The translations under genes were made by a program, and so were the position numbers. The notes below the pieces were generated by a model. The model was not told the DNA's origin. It ran no database searches and saw only the letters and a list, made by a program, of their open reading frames with translations. This document shows positions 9,806 through 19,079 of a stretch of 46,790 bases of DNA, piece by piece. Numbering within the stretch: the first letter of the stretch is position 1; every line of letters starts with the position of its first letter. This stretch comes from an uncultured Pseudomonadota bacterium (GTDB lineage Bacteria > Pseudomonadota > Alphaproteobacteria > RF32 > CAG-239): the NCBI GenBank assembly GCA_949295005.1, contig CASFJL010000011.1, positions 1 to 46,790 on the forward strand, in the 5' to 3' direction.

Positions 9806-9997
9806 TTATATTGTTTCTACATACCAATCCGGCAAATTTTTAGGTAATTCTATATGCATACAAGCACATGGAGATAGTTTGAGCTCATTAACACCTTTAC
9901 CAATTCCAATCGGCTCCGGCTCATAATATGACCCAAAGCACCCTGATAGCAGAAAAATTGAGAATAAAATCACTAGCTTAAAATATTTTTTACACAT
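9806..9997 (-). CDS. Small lipoprotein, candidate VirB7-role protein
   Basis: 63 residues with a lipoprotein signal peptide: lysine-rich start, hydrophobic stretch LVILFSIFL, lipobox LSGC with the modified cysteine at residue 20. The mature part is only about 44 residues and contains a CACMH motif, then ends in PDWYVETI. It lies between two VirB8-like genes and upstream of virB9. VirB7 proteins are small lipoproteins that dock on VirB9 at the outer membrane, so size, lipidation and position all suggest a VirB7-type role. Sequence similarity to known VirB7 proteins is not evident to me. The 123 bp upstream (9998-10120) show no gene. Confidence 0.75.
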   Translation of the reverse strand: MCKKYFKLVILFSIFLLSGCFGSYYEPEPIGIGKGVNELKLSPCACMHIELPKNLPDWYVETI

Positions 9998-10120
9998 TTC
10001 TCGGTTCCCGATTATTTATAAACGTCTATATTTTAAGATTTAAACTTTTTTAATTTAAATGTCTAACCTCTTACTGATAAAATCCCCAACTTATCAACAA
10101 TTATCTTGAAAAACAGCTCT

Positions 10121-10870
10121 TTAAAAAACTTCTACTTCCGTTTGAGAATATCTTGTTACGGTAAAACCCAGCGGATTTATTAACCTTCTTCCCATAAATA
10201 TTCTTTCTTTATAAAACTTGGCCGTAATTGATGCTGTCCAATAATGTTCTTCTAAAATCATTCCTCCGTCTCCGGTTGAATTGCCGCTTTTTTTTACGAC
10301 ATAGGTCTTAAAATCCACTTTCCAGACAGCACTCTTTTTTCCGCCTTGTCTACCTATGGAAATAATTTCTACTTCTTGCACATCTCGTGTGGGCGGGTTT
10401 AATTCTTTCTCTTTTAAAAAATTTCCAAATACATAAGGCGATGATAGAAAATGTATCATTCCCCCAGGGCTCCAGCGCGACGCCATCTCTCTTGAATCAT
10501 CTATTATTGTGTTTCTTATAATCACATATTGTTTTAAAAAAGTTTCCATCAACAAATCTTTTGACGCCATATTTAACTCTATTGGCTCTGTTCTGACCAA
10601 ATCTTCCGATGAGCTTTGATTTATGATTAAAAAAGGCTCAACCTCTACCATTGGCGACAATCTAAATAATGCTAAGCTTGAGCTTAAAAAAACTATAAGC
10701 GATATGGTTGATAAAAATATAAATAATCTCGATATCCAAAGATAATATATTATCTTAAAATTGCTTGCAGACTTTTCATCCTCGGTTATAAAATCAGGAA
10801 TATTTTTATGATTTTTATCTGTAATATATAATTTTTGGCTGCCTTGACCTAATACATTCATCTCTTGCAT
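10121..10870 (-). CDS. virB8: VirB8-like inner-membrane T4SS assembly protein (copy 1)
   Basis: 249 residues from the ATG at 10870, which has AAGG 8 bases upstream; an in-frame GTG at 10879 sits too close to that site. One transmembrane helix (IFLSTISLIVFLSSSLALF, near residues 50-68) is followed by VEPFLIIN, a central RWSPGGMIHFLSSP and the C-terminal NPLGFTVTRYS. These are the same three signatures as the paralogue at 9051-9788 and as VirB8 generally. The two copies are diverged over most of their length, so the duplication is old. VirB8 forms multimers in the periplasm, and two paralogues may form a mixed ring. The gene starts 10 bp after the stop of the 1200-residue coiled-coil gene, in the same operon. 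Confidence 0.85.
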   Translation of the reverse strand: MQEMNVLGQGSQKLYITDKNHKNIPDFITEDEKSASNFKIIYYLWISRLFIFLSTISLIVFLSSSLALFRLSPMVEVEPFLIINQSSSEDLVRTEPIELNMASKDLLMETFLKQYVIIRNTIIDDSREMASRWSPGGMIHFLSSPYVFGNFLKEKELNPPTRDVQEVEIISIGRQGGKKSAVWKVDFKTYVVKKSGNSTGDGGMILEEHYWTASITAKFYKERIFMGRRLINPLGFTVTRYSQTEVEVF

Positions 10871-10880
10871 GCATTTCACC

Positions 10881-13800
10881 TTAATATGTTGCGCAATATG
10901 CCGGCGTTAATGACCTTAAAGTTTCTTCAAAATTTTCATCTCCCGTGCTTTCATAAGTCTCATCTACGTTATTGTTTGCTCGGGCTGTTTTTAAGTCTTC
11001 TTGAAATTCTGCCATATCAGATACATCCATTGAAAGTTTCATTACTGCCGTATCATCAAGCATAATTGCCGTGTATGTTCTGCTAAAGCTATTTTTATAA
11101 TCTTTTAACATTTGTGATGAGCCAACATTAATCTCTTGTACTTTTGTTTCTGCTTTTTTGGCATAACTTTCTTTTATCTTTTTCAATTTATCATATGCAA
11201 AATCATAATCTTCTTGATTGGTTATATCAAATTCAGGTGTTACTTCTATTCCGAATTTTGCAAAATTTTCTTCCATTTCTGTTCGGCTTTCTTTTACTTT
11301 TTCTTCCAAGTCATCTAAAGCTTTTTGATAATCTTGCTCTATTTCTACATGATCTAAGAAATCTCCAACCTGATTTATTTTATATTGAGCTTTGACATAT
11401 ACATCATCATTTATACTTTCTTCTTTTGATAAATCTTCACTTTGAGTATCTGATGATTTTTCTTCCATTCTGGTACCATAATTGGCTATTGATTGCATAT
11501 AAGGGCTAAAGCCTATTACATTTTCAACATATTTTCCTCCGTTTACCATTTTTCCGGAATATATATTTAAAATTGTCCCCAGTTCACTATATTCTTCATA
11601 GCCAAAAGAATTTTTATGATTGTTGCTCTCCGGACCATTTTCTTTTTCTTTAGGAAAAACGACATAGGCTTTCTTACTGCTTCCGACATTTGTCGTGCAG
11701 CTGGCACTTACTTCTTGACAGGTTGGCAAATTCATTGCACTTAAATTTTGTTTAGACTCTCCTGTTACAAAATCTATTACAAATCTATATTCATTGTTTT
11801 TTATATCTTTTTCATAAACGTCTATATATCCGGTTCCGTTGCTTATTTTATCTCCAACGCTACATGTAATATCATTTGAATTTTTTATAGATTTTAGAAC
11901 ACAAGGATATATACCTCCTCTGAATAATGCGGCTTCTTCTCCACCAAGATTAAACGGATTTATTGTGCCGCCAAGAATACCAGCTAATTTGTCCGTTGTT
12001 GCAGAATTTGGGTTTAATTTTGAGCTTAAATAAAAATCACTATCAACAAAGGCCTTATCTTTTAGCATCATCTTCCAAATTTCAGGAATTTTGCCACCAT
12101 AAGTTAAGAATTTTTCTTTATCAACTAAAGATATCGGAATTGATACCGTTTGCTGCCATACCGTTTGCTCAAAAGGTATTCCGTTGACCCCTATTTCTGA
12201 AATTTTTTTATATTCTCCGACATACATTTTCTCGCCGTCTTTACCTATATTTTGCAGGTCAATATAATCTAATCGAATGTATTCTCTCAACGGGGGCAAA
12301 GGATAAACCGGAACAACTTTGGGGGAACTAAAGTCTTTTTCATTGGCCTCCAAGCCAACATAAAATTGACTATCAATTCCAGTATTTAAGGATTTAACCA
12401 ATTCTTCAAAAACACTCACTTGCATTAACAATGTTGTGTTTTTTACCAAATTTCTATAATTGGTTAAATATAGTTCTTTCATGCTTTCATCCATAATTTC
12501 ATTGATAACAATATCTATATTATAATTGCTGATTGCATGAATTTTTGCCGCCGTTGAATCTAGTTTAACGCTTCCTACTTGCGCTTCTTGGCCTTTTAAT
12601 GAAGACATAAACCCCTGATGATATGAATCTATTATCGCTTGAGAAGAATTAAGATATAAATCATCTCCCAAGGCCTTATATGCCTCCATCAATTTTTCAA
12701 TATTCTTTAAGGCTATATCTCTGGCATCTTCAACCGCCAAATTTGATTGCGATATTATATTTTGTGCCGTTATTAATGAATTGCTACCAATGGCTGCTTT
12801 GGCTGCTATTTCTGCTTTGTCTATATTTTCATTTTTAATACGCAATTCTTCTGTATATTCTTCAATCTTTTTCTTTTCTGCTTCTTGTATTCTTTGTTTT
12901 TCTTCTGCTATTAAGTTATTTATTTCTCCAATATCTTTTTGAAGTTTGCTTTCTATTTTTGCAATATCTTCTTTTAATGAATTATATTCATTTGTTTTAT
13001 CATCATATATTTTTTGCAATTCTGATTTTTTTGTTTCTGACTGCAAAATGCTATTTTGTGTCTTTACAATTTCCGTATTGATTTCTTTTTGTTTTGCTGC
13101 CAGTGTTTTTTTCTCTTCCTCACTTATATCTTTGTTGTTTAGTAAATTTTTTAATTCTGTTAATGAGCTGTTTAATTCTGTAATACTTTGTTTTAATTTT
13201 ACGTTTTCTTGAGTAATTTCATCAATTTGAGACATAAGCTCATCTCTTTGTTTATTAACATTATTTATCTTTGTGTTAATTGTTTGCTTTTTCTTTTCCG
13301 CCTCTGATTTCAACTGAGCAATTTCTGCCTCTTTTTGAGTTCTATATAACAAAAATTTTTCTGAATTTTCTTTTTTGAGTTTTTCAACTTTTTCTTCATA
13401 TAGTTTTTGCGCTGTTTGTTTAGCGGCAACTGAAGCTGAAGTTAATTGTTTTTCAGCCTCGTTCATATATTGTTTTTGATTATCAAGAACTATTTGGGTT
13501 ATTTTCTCATTAATATTTTCAGGAATTTTATATGCTTTTATAAATTCATATATATTGCTATATTTTCTAATTAAATATTGATTAAAAAATATTTTTTGAT
13601 CATTCCATATCGGATACGGCTTTTTGATTGCCCCCAAATTTTGAGAATTCCATGCCGGACCATCTGACGCAGCCTCTCCTAACAAATATTTTGCTATCCA
13701 CTCTGCAACCTCTGAACCAATATCAACCGACAAAAGCTCACTTTCTCTTGCTGCTTTTTCCATATCTTCTTGTTTACTAGGTTCTTTAAAATAATTTCCG

Positions 13801-14483
13801 CCACTGTTTTTATTTAATTGTTCGGCTTGTTGTGCTCCTGATGCATTTACCTTTTCCAGGTCAAAAGCATCTTCTTGAGCTTGAATGTTTGTATCTATTG
13901 TCTCTGTTTCTGAACTGACTTCAGTTTCAACACCTATTTCATTTCCATAATCATCATAAACTTTTGTTTCTGTTGTATCTATTGTAACAACATCATCCGT
14001 GCTTATTGGTGACACCTCTGCTGCTTTGGCTGTTTCAAACATTTCTATTGCCCATGCGGACAATCCTGTTCTTTCATCATGGTTTTCCGGATGAGCTGTC
14101 ATATCTTTTCCTGACCACAAAACTTCCGGATTATTGACATATTTTCCTAAGTGATTTAACAGACATTGTTCTGAATTTCTTAATAATTCTACTGACCTAT
14201 CATGTAGTTTTTTCATATTGTTATATTGTTTTTGCACATTTTGATAGCTTTTTAAATTATACATTAAATTGTGTGCATCCAATGACACTTGCAAATCTTC
14301 AACTATTGGCTCTAATTTAACCAATTCATCAACTTCCACTGAACCCGCAAAAACATTTTGCTCTGATGAAGGAGTTGCCGTCTTCTTTACCAAACCGCTT
14401 AATGACTGTGCTGTTTTTGCTGTCTGAATACCCAAAAAAAACATGCCTAATATACTTAATATCAATAAAGAACGTATTTTCAT
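10881..14483 (-). CDS. Large secreted coiled-coil protein of the T4SS operon
   Basis: 1200 residues with a signal peptide (LLILSILGMFFLGIQ, cleavage near TAQ) and no later membrane segment. An acidic N-terminal part of about 330 residues is followed by a long coiled coil (about residues 330-620, rich in K, E, Q, N with heptads such as EKKKIEEYTEELRIKNENI). A more globular region around 690-1000 contains several cysteines, and helical segments make up the C-terminus. It occupies the place where virB6 would be expected, but it lacks the polytopic membrane core of VirB6. Its start overlaps the upstream stop by one base (TAATG), so translation is coupled. I do not recognise the family. Secretion to the periplasm or surface and association with the T4SS are inferred from the signal peptide and the operon. 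Confidence 0.85.
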   Translation of the reverse strand: MKIRSLLILSILGMFFLGIQTAKTAQSLSGLVKKTATPSSEQNVFAGSVEVDELVKLEPIVEDLQVSLDAHNLMYNLKSYQNVQKQYNNMKKLHDRSVELLRNSEQCLLNHLGKYVNNPEVLWSGKDMTAHPENHDERTGLSAWAIEMFETAKAAEVSPISTDDVVTIDTTETKVYDDYGNEIGVETEVSSETETIDTNIQAQEDAFDLEKVNASGAQQAEQLNKNSGGNYFKEPSKQEDMEKAARESELLSVDIGSEVAEWIAKYLLGEAASDGPAWNSQNLGAIKKPYPIWNDQKIFFNQYLIRKYSNIYEFIKAYKIPENINEKITQIVLDNQKQYMNEAEKQLTSASVAAKQTAQKLYEEKVEKLKKENSEKFLLYRTQKEAEIAQLKSEAEKKKQTINTKINNVNKQRDELMSQIDEITQENVKLKQSITELNSSLTELKNLLNNKDISEEEKKTLAAKQKEINTEIVKTQNSILQSETKKSELQKIYDDKTNEYNSLKEDIAKIESKLQKDIGEINNLIAEEKQRIQEAEKKKIEEYTEELRIKNENIDKAEIAAKAAIGSNSLITAQNIISQSNLAVEDARDIALKNIEKLMEAYKALGDDLYLNSSQAIIDSYHQGFMSSLKGQEAQVGSVKLDSTAAKIHAISNYNIDIVINEIMDESMKELYLTNYRNLVKNTTLLMQVSVFEELVKSLNTGIDSQFYVGLEANEKDFSSPKVVPVYPLPPLREYIRLDYIDLQNIGKDGEKMYVGEYKKISEIGVNGIPFEQTVWQQTVSIPISLVDKEKFLTYGGKIPEIWKMMLKDKAFVDSDFYLSSKLNPNSATTDKLAGILGGTINPFNLGGEEAALFRGGIYPCVLKSIKNSNDITCSVGDKISNGTGYIDVYEKDIKNNEYRFVIDFVTGESKQNLSAMNLPTCQEVSASCTTNVGSSKKAYVVFPKEKENGPESNNHKNSFGYEEYSELGTILNIYSGKMVNGGKYVENVIGFSPYMQSIANYGTRMEEKSSDTQSEDLSKEESINDDVYVKAQYKINQVGDFLDHVEIEQDYQKALDDLEEKVKESRTEMEENFAKFGIEVTPEFDITNQEDYDFAYDKLKKIKESYAKKAETKVQEINVGSSQMLKDYKNSFSRTYTAIMLDDTAVMKLSMDVSDMAEFQEDLKTARANNNVDETYESTGDENFEETLRSLTPAYCATY

Positions 14484-15172
14484 TATTTTTCTCCCGGTTC
14501 TGCTTCTTCTGGATAATATAAAGGTTCAACTTCTCCCTTTACGGCAAATGCGGCTGTCATTTGCGCTTTTATGGCAACAAGTTCTTGAATCAATGCCATG
14601 ACTTGATCTGTGCTCTGAGAAATCATATATCTATTATATAGACCTGTGTTCATGTCTTCTGCTTTTGTATACTCATTTTCTACACGAACAATTTCCATAT
14701 CCAACTTCAATAATTGCTTTTCCATCTCTCTTACTGCCGTAAAAGCCTCTATCATTGTATCTTCATAAAATTCTTGACCTTTATGCTTATATGCATTTTG
14801 AATATTAATATTTTTTGATGGATATCTGAAAAACAATTCTGGAAAGATTTCTCTTATTTCTTCCTCATTAGAAATATCTATAACCTTGCTTTCTACTATT
14901 TGTTTGGTTCCTGGAATTTTGGTGTCTTTTTTTGAAAATAACCCCTTAAAAAAGTCTTGAACTGATTTATATATCTGTAATGTCTTCTTTACTATTTTAT
15001 TAGCATAACTAGTGGCTTTGTTTATAGCAGAATTAATTGTATTGGGAACTTGCGTTGTCAAGCTTCCTGCATCAAATAAGGCTATTGCTTCATTTTGAAT
15101 TGGAAATATTATCAAATTCAATGTAACAAAAATTAAGATAAACAATTTTGATCTAAAATCTTTCAACATCAT
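14483..15172 (-). CDS. Secreted helical protein, possible VirB5-like
   Basis: 229 residues. A hydrophobic N-terminal signal segment (LFILIFVTLNLIIF) is followed by a short basic linker and a helical C-terminal half, including EMEKQLLKLDMEIVRVENEY and a final long helix containing STDQVMALIQELVAIKAQM. VirB5 proteins are secreted helical bundles of about this size, and the gene lies in the virB4-virB8 interval where virB5 belongs. No diagnostic motif proves it. The start ATGATG at 15172 follows GGGAGATAA and sits 8 bp after the upstream stop. Of the six helical secreted proteins in this block, it and the 257-residue one are closest to VirB5 in size. Confidence 0.8.
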   Translation of the reverse strand: MMLKDFRSKLFILIFVTLNLIIFPIQNEAIALFDAGSLTTQVPNTINSAINKATSYANKIVKKTLQIYKSVQDFFKGLFSKKDTKIPGTKQIVESKVIDISNEEEIREIFPELFFRYPSKNINIQNAYKHKGQEFYEDTMIEAFTAVREMEKQLLKLDMEIVRVENEYTKAEDMNTGLYNRYMISQSTDQVMALIQELVAIKAQMTAAFAVKGEVEPLYYPEEAEPGEK

Positions 15173-15180
15173 TTATCTCC

Positions 15181-16338
15181 CTATTTATTCCATATGTAAT
15201 CATCAATATTAAATTTGCCGATATCATCTAAATTTTTTTCTAATTTATAGAACTTTAAATTGGCAACTTCTATTGCCGTTTGGCGTTTTATATCATATAT
15301 CAGCAAATGTGCATAGTTGCTTAAGGCTTTCAAGTTTTGAATCTGCATATTGGCTGATGCACCCCATGCGCCGCCTATTGTGTCAAAAGCTGCGGCATTA
15401 TAGCCTAAAGACTCTGCATCATAATTCATTGCACTTAATTCCGGAATATATTTTAAGGATTGCGAATAAGCGTCTATAATAGATCTTCTTCTTTCCAACA
15501 ATCTATTAATTCTAATTTCTTCTTGTCTTTGCGGAGTTTCTGTTTCATCAAATTTTAAAAAATATGTTTCTGCCGTTTGCGTTAAACTTTCTTCAGCTGA
15601 CTTTTCTTCTCCGCTTAATCCGGCTATTAATTCCAAATCTGCTTTTACCTTATCTAATTTTGCACCCAAACTTTTTAACTGTGTGCTATATTCTGATATT
15701 AAAGTCTCAAACTCTTGTTTTTTATTAGCTATTAGAGTTTGAACATTTTTTTGTTCTGCCTTGATTAGCTCTTCTATCATGGCCTTTTGCTGTTCATATT
15801 CTTCTTTTGTTTCAGGTTGTTCCGCAATCATCTGATTTAAATTGGCTATATTTTCCTGATATGCCTCGATCTTCCCTGTTGCCATTGTCTCAATGGCATC
15901 TATTTCATTGCTCAAGCTTTGCTTTGTTTCTTCTATTTTATCTGTTAATTTTTTTCTTTCTTCATTCAAGCTATTTAAATCATTATACAAAGTTGTATAA
16001 TTTCCTATATTTTGTTGATATGTTTTTTGAACTTCCGAAGCTGCTTGTTTGGCGGCATCTATCTGTTTTTGAACTCCGGCAGAAAATTTTTTAAAATTTT
16101 GAGAGTTTGTTTCAAGCCAAGCTTTGCTTTCCTGAACACCTTTTCCTATTTGTTTAACAACCGTGAGAGACGCAACATTATCCAACTGTTTTTGTGCATT
16201 TTTTGTGACTTTTGTTGTAAATGTGGCAATATCTTCTCCCATATTAGAAAGCTTCATCACTATCCACGCATTAGCTAATGGGCTGTACAAAACCAAACTA
16301 AGAATAAAGAGAAATGTTTTGATTTTTTTATTCATCAT
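15181..16338 (-). CDS. Secreted coiled-coil protein, T4SS operon
   Basis: 385 residues from the ATG at 16338, chosen because AAGGAGAAAAA lies directly upstream and the signal peptide (KTFLFILSLVLYSPLANA) then begins normally; an upstream in-frame start at 16380 would add a lysine-rich tail inside the previous gene. After the signal comes a long coiled coil (about residues 75-250, many K/E/Q heptads), then a helical domain with RINRLLERRRSIIDAYSQSL and NMQIQNLKALSNYAHLL. There are no cysteines and no membrane helices. It overlaps the preceding gene by 11 bases. It is one of six consecutive secreted helical proteins between virB4 and virB8. Family not recognised; a VirB5-derived role is possible. 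Confidence 0.82.
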   Translation of the reverse strand: MMNKKIKTFLFILSLVLYSPLANAWIVMKLSNMGEDIATFTTKVTKNAQKQLDNVASLTVVKQIGKGVQESKAWLETNSQNFKKFSAGVQKQIDAAKQAASEVQKTYQQNIGNYTTLYNDLNSLNEERKKLTDKIEETKQSLSNEIDAIETMATGKIEAYQENIANLNQMIAEQPETKEEYEQQKAMIEELIKAEQKNVQTLIANKKQEFETLISEYSTQLKSLGAKLDKVKADLELIAGLSGEEKSAEESLTQTAETYFLKFDETETPQRQEEIRINRLLERRRSIIDAYSQSLKYIPELSAMNYDAESLGYNAAAFDTIGGAWGASANMQIQNLKALSNYAHLLIYDIKRQTAIEVANLKFYKLEKNLDDIGKFNIDDYIWNK

Positions 16339-17101
16339 TTTTTTCTCCTTCTTTGGCTTCTGAAGCTTCTTCTTCATCACTTTTTACATCTGCTCCCGAA
16401 TTAACACCTCTGTCTTCTGCTTGCTCTGGCGTTAATACTGTTCCTGCTAGTTTTTTTGTTGATTTATATTCGGCTATTTGAGCTTCCATAAACAAAATTT
16501 CATTCCATCTCTTTAATATTTTATCTTCAACAGCTCTGTTGGCTTGCAATATTTCTCTGGTATTTTCTTGCTTTAACTCTGTTTCTGGCATTTCTCTTTC
16601 TTTGGCCAAATTTACTCGGATGGCTAATGCGTGAGCATATAAGGCCGCAATATTCATATGCATCAACTCGGTTCTTTTCAGATTATTGATTTTTGCCTCT
16701 TGCATATGATCGCCACCTTCACTAAAAGTACCTATATATGTATTCTTAACACTCTGCGTTGCTTTGTCTGAATTATTTATATTTTTAGCCAAACCTTCCG
16801 GAAGCTCAATCTCTGGAACTATTCTATCTATATTTATAGAATTTAGCGTACTCTTAAAACTTTCTATCGGCAAAAGGCCAAACTGTCCTGACTTTGCGCT
16901 TTCTATTGTTTTTTGAACATTTTGAGCTTCTTCTTCTACGACCTCTGCCGTTGCATTTATATTTTCTATCAAATCTGTTGCATTATTTGGAATATCTGTT
17001 CCGATTAATGGTATCGGTATGGGGAAAAAAGCATAAACTTCTTTACTCGGCATTATCATTACCGAGAAAATTAAAATGCTTACTTTCAAAGAAATTTTCA
17101 T
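16328..17101 (-). CDS. Secreted helical protein, possible VirB5-like
   Basis: 257 residues with a signal peptide ending near VYAFF. A Pro/Ile-rich stretch (FFPIPIPLIGTDIP) is followed by helices. The segment NLKRTELMHMNIAALYAHAL with the later ILKRWNEILFMEAQIAEY resembles the paired helices of VirB5-type proteins. The C-terminus is a very acidic low-complexity tail of about 35 residues, encoded where the next gene already begins. The start at 17101 lies 1 bp after the TAG of the upstream gene, with AGGGGGA as ribosome site. No catalytic motif is seen. The role is inferred only from secretion and from its place in the virB4-virB8 interval. Confidence 0.8.
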   Translation of the reverse strand: MKISLKVSILIFSVMIMPSKEVYAFFPIPIPLIGTDIPNNATDLIENINATAEVVEEEAQNVQKTIESAKSGQFGLLPIESFKSTLNSINIDRIVPEIELPEGLAKNINNSDKATQSVKNTYIGTFSEGGDHMQEAKINNLKRTELMHMNIAALYAHALAIRVNLAKEREMPETELKQENTREILQANRAVEDKILKRWNEILFMEAQIAEYKSTKKLAGTVLTPEQAEDRGVNSGADVKSDEEEASEAKEGEKNDE

Positions 17102-17102
17102 T

Positions 17103-18116
17103 CTAGTCCCCCTGTGTTTCAGTCTCTTGCTTATATTGTTCTTCTATATTGGTGATTCCCATTTCACTAACTTCATAATTACCAAAATCTACAAACGCAT
17201 CTCTGGCCAATAAATTTGAATAAATTTGAATTATCTTGTTTTTTAGTTTTAGACCTTCCATTTCTGAAAAAGTTAAAACTTCTATATCTCCTCTTTCATC
17301 CGTTGATTTTGATGATTTATCTTGCAATGGAAGCAAAACATTTTTTTCAAAGCCTGAAGAATCATTTTTTGCTTTTGCGGCTTCCATTACATCATTAACC
17401 GTCATATCTTGTAAACTCTCTTCATATAGCGTTTGCATTTTTGCTTTTGCTGTTTGCACTCCTGATGCTTTTTCCGTAATAACTTTGTTCAAACATTCTG
17501 GCATTTTATCTATTGATTTTGTATCAACTTTACAATAGTTGGCCAAATTGTCAGAAAAAACAAAAACATTTTCTTCTGTTGTTCCGCTATATACTTGTGA
17601 CGAAGAACTCTCCGCCTCGCTGGCATAAGAAAGAACCTCACTTCCCTTAACTAAAGCATAAGTTTCACTTCCATCCAAGCTTGAGCTTTTTCTAAAAGGA
17701 CGTCTGCCTTGTGTGTTATTTTTTCTTGGAATGTAGGTTGGTTTTCTTTCTTTTTTTATAATTTCTGGCTTTTCTTCCTTCTCTTGTTGTATTTCTTGGT
17801 TTTTTTCTGTTTGTTCTTTTATCTCTGCTTTTTGTTTTTCTTTATTTGCTTTAATTTCTTTTACCTTAATATCATACTTGTTTAGCGGATTAGTTTTTCT
17901 GCTTTCCTCTAAGCCTTCTTGATATGTGTTTTCAAGCTCATTCAGCATCTTTTGGGTTTCTGATTGTTGTTGCGATAATTTTTGCAAATTTTGCTCGGCC
18001 TGCGCGATTTTTTCTTCCAGACTTTGCGCATTTAAGGCTAAAGGAAGTAATGTCAATGACACAATAATCATGCTTGCCATTTTTATATTTTGCATTTTTT
18101 TGTTTATTTTTATCAT
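17103..18116 (-). CDS. Secreted coiled-coil protein, T4SS operon
   Basis: 337 residues. The signal peptide (MIIVSLTLLPLALNA) is followed at once by a coiled coil (LEEKIAQAEQNLQKLSQQQ) and a long Lys/Glu/Gln-rich charged stretch to about residue 135. A basic Pro/Arg/Asn segment follows, then a domain with two cysteines (YCKVDTKSIDKMPECLNKVI) near 195-210, and a helical C-terminus (KLKNKIIQIYSNLLARDAF). The last segment resembles the closing helices of the other coiled-coil proteins in this block. The start has GAGAGGAAGACT upstream. Function is unknown; periplasmic or surface location with the T4SS is inferred. Confidence 0.82.
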   Translation of the reverse strand: MIKINKKMQNIKMASMIIVSLTLLPLALNAQSLEEKIAQAEQNLQKLSQQQSETQKMLNELENTYQEGLEESRKTNPLNKYDIKVKEIKANKEKQKAEIKEQTEKNQEIQQEKEEKPEIIKKERKPTYIPRKNNTQGRRPFRKSSSLDGSETYALVKGSEVLSYASEAESSSSQVYSGTTEENVFVFSDNLANYCKVDTKSIDKMPECLNKVITEKASGVQTAKAKMQTLYEESLQDMTVNDVMEAAKAKNDSSGFEKNVLLPLQDKSSKSTDERGDIEVLTFSEMEGLKLKNKIIQIYSNLLARDAFVDFGNYEVSEMGITNIEEQYKQETETQGD

Positions 18117-18128
18117 AGTCTTCCTCTC

Positions 18129-19001
18129 TTATAACAACCCTTCCGCTTTTGCCAAAACAGCATCTGCTTCTTCTGCTATTCTTTTAGCATCTTTTAGCAA
18201 CCTAGCTGCCTCATTAATGCATCGCGTAGACTCAGTTACTAAAACTTCTGCACGCGCTTTTAATTCTTTTACTTTGGCTGTAATATCTTCTACTTCCTTT
18301 TTCAATTCTTTTGCGCGCTCGTAATTTTTTTTACCACTTACAATTAAGTCTGTTGCATAGGCAATTGTCTCTGCACTATATACATCATCTTTATCTTCAA
18401 TTCCATCTAGCATGGCCTGACCTTTTTTTGTCATTTCTTCTCCTTCTTTGTATAAAGCTTCTGCTTCATTAACCGCACGTTCTATTTGTTTTTCCAAGGC
18501 CTTCGCTTCTTCATATAATGCTTTTGATTCTGCTATTTTTTCTTGTGCTTCATCTTGTAATTCTGCAGCCCTTTTCTTTAAATTATTGGTTTCTTCAATC
18601 AAACGGTTTGCTTCATCATAAACTTCTTTTGCTTCTTTACCTTTTTCTATTGCCTTTTGCCCTTCTTGTACCCATTTATTGTTTTCTAAATCTTTCATTT
18701 TCTTTTCATATTTAGCTTTTGCTTTTTCTAAATCTTGTAATCTGGAGGTTATGTGTTCATCTATAAATGAGCTGATTGATTCATTCATTTTTCCTAATGC
18801 AGACTGCACTTTCTTTGTTGTATTGACAATAAATAAAACTTGTTTTGAATTTTGAATATCTGTAACTGCTCTTTTTACTGCTTGCACCAATGCCTGAATA
18901 TCTATTGCCGGAATTCCAAAAGCATAGCTGTTTTGAGATGTTGCAAAAAGAAGCATAAAGCTCATCAATATTACTCTTGCATATTTATAAAAAGCTCTCA
19001 T
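18129..19001 (-). CDS. Secreted coiled-coil protein, T4SS operon (first after virB4)
   Basis: 290 residues from the ATG at 19001, with a perfect AGGAGG 6 bases upstream; an in-frame TTG at 19007 falls inside that site. The signal peptide ends near NSYAFG. Almost the whole mature protein (about residues 60-290) is charged coiled coil rich in A, E and K (EKGKEAKEVYDEANRLIEET, RAKELKKEVEDITAKVKEL), with one cysteine in TRCINEA. It directly follows virB4, the slot that virB5 holds in classical operons. Its composition is that of a fibre or spacer protein, with no catalytic residues. The family is not recognised. The 78 bp between it and virB4 hold no gene. Confidence 0.82.
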   Translation of the reverse strand: MRAFYKYARVILMSFMLLFATSQNSYAFGIPAIDIQALVQAVKRAVTDIQNSKQVLFIVNTTKKVQSALGKMNESISSFIDEHITSRLQDLEKAKAKYEKKMKDLENNKWVQEGQKAIEKGKEAKEVYDEANRLIEETNNLKKRAAELQDEAQEKIAESKALYEEAKALEKQIERAVNEAEALYKEGEEMTKKGQAMLDGIEDKDDVYSAETIAYATDLIVSGKKNYERAKELKKEVEDITAKVKELKARAEVLVTESTRCINEAARLLKDAKRIAEEADAVLAKAEGLL

Positions 19002-19079
19002 TGCCAACCTCCTGCATTGTGTTCTATTTATTTAATTATATCAAATTTCTTTTATACCTAAAACAATTATTCTTATTTT

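Noticed and set aside
10881..14483. VirB6 assignment for the 1200-residue protein
   Set aside because: It has a signal peptide but none of the multiple membrane helices that define VirB6.
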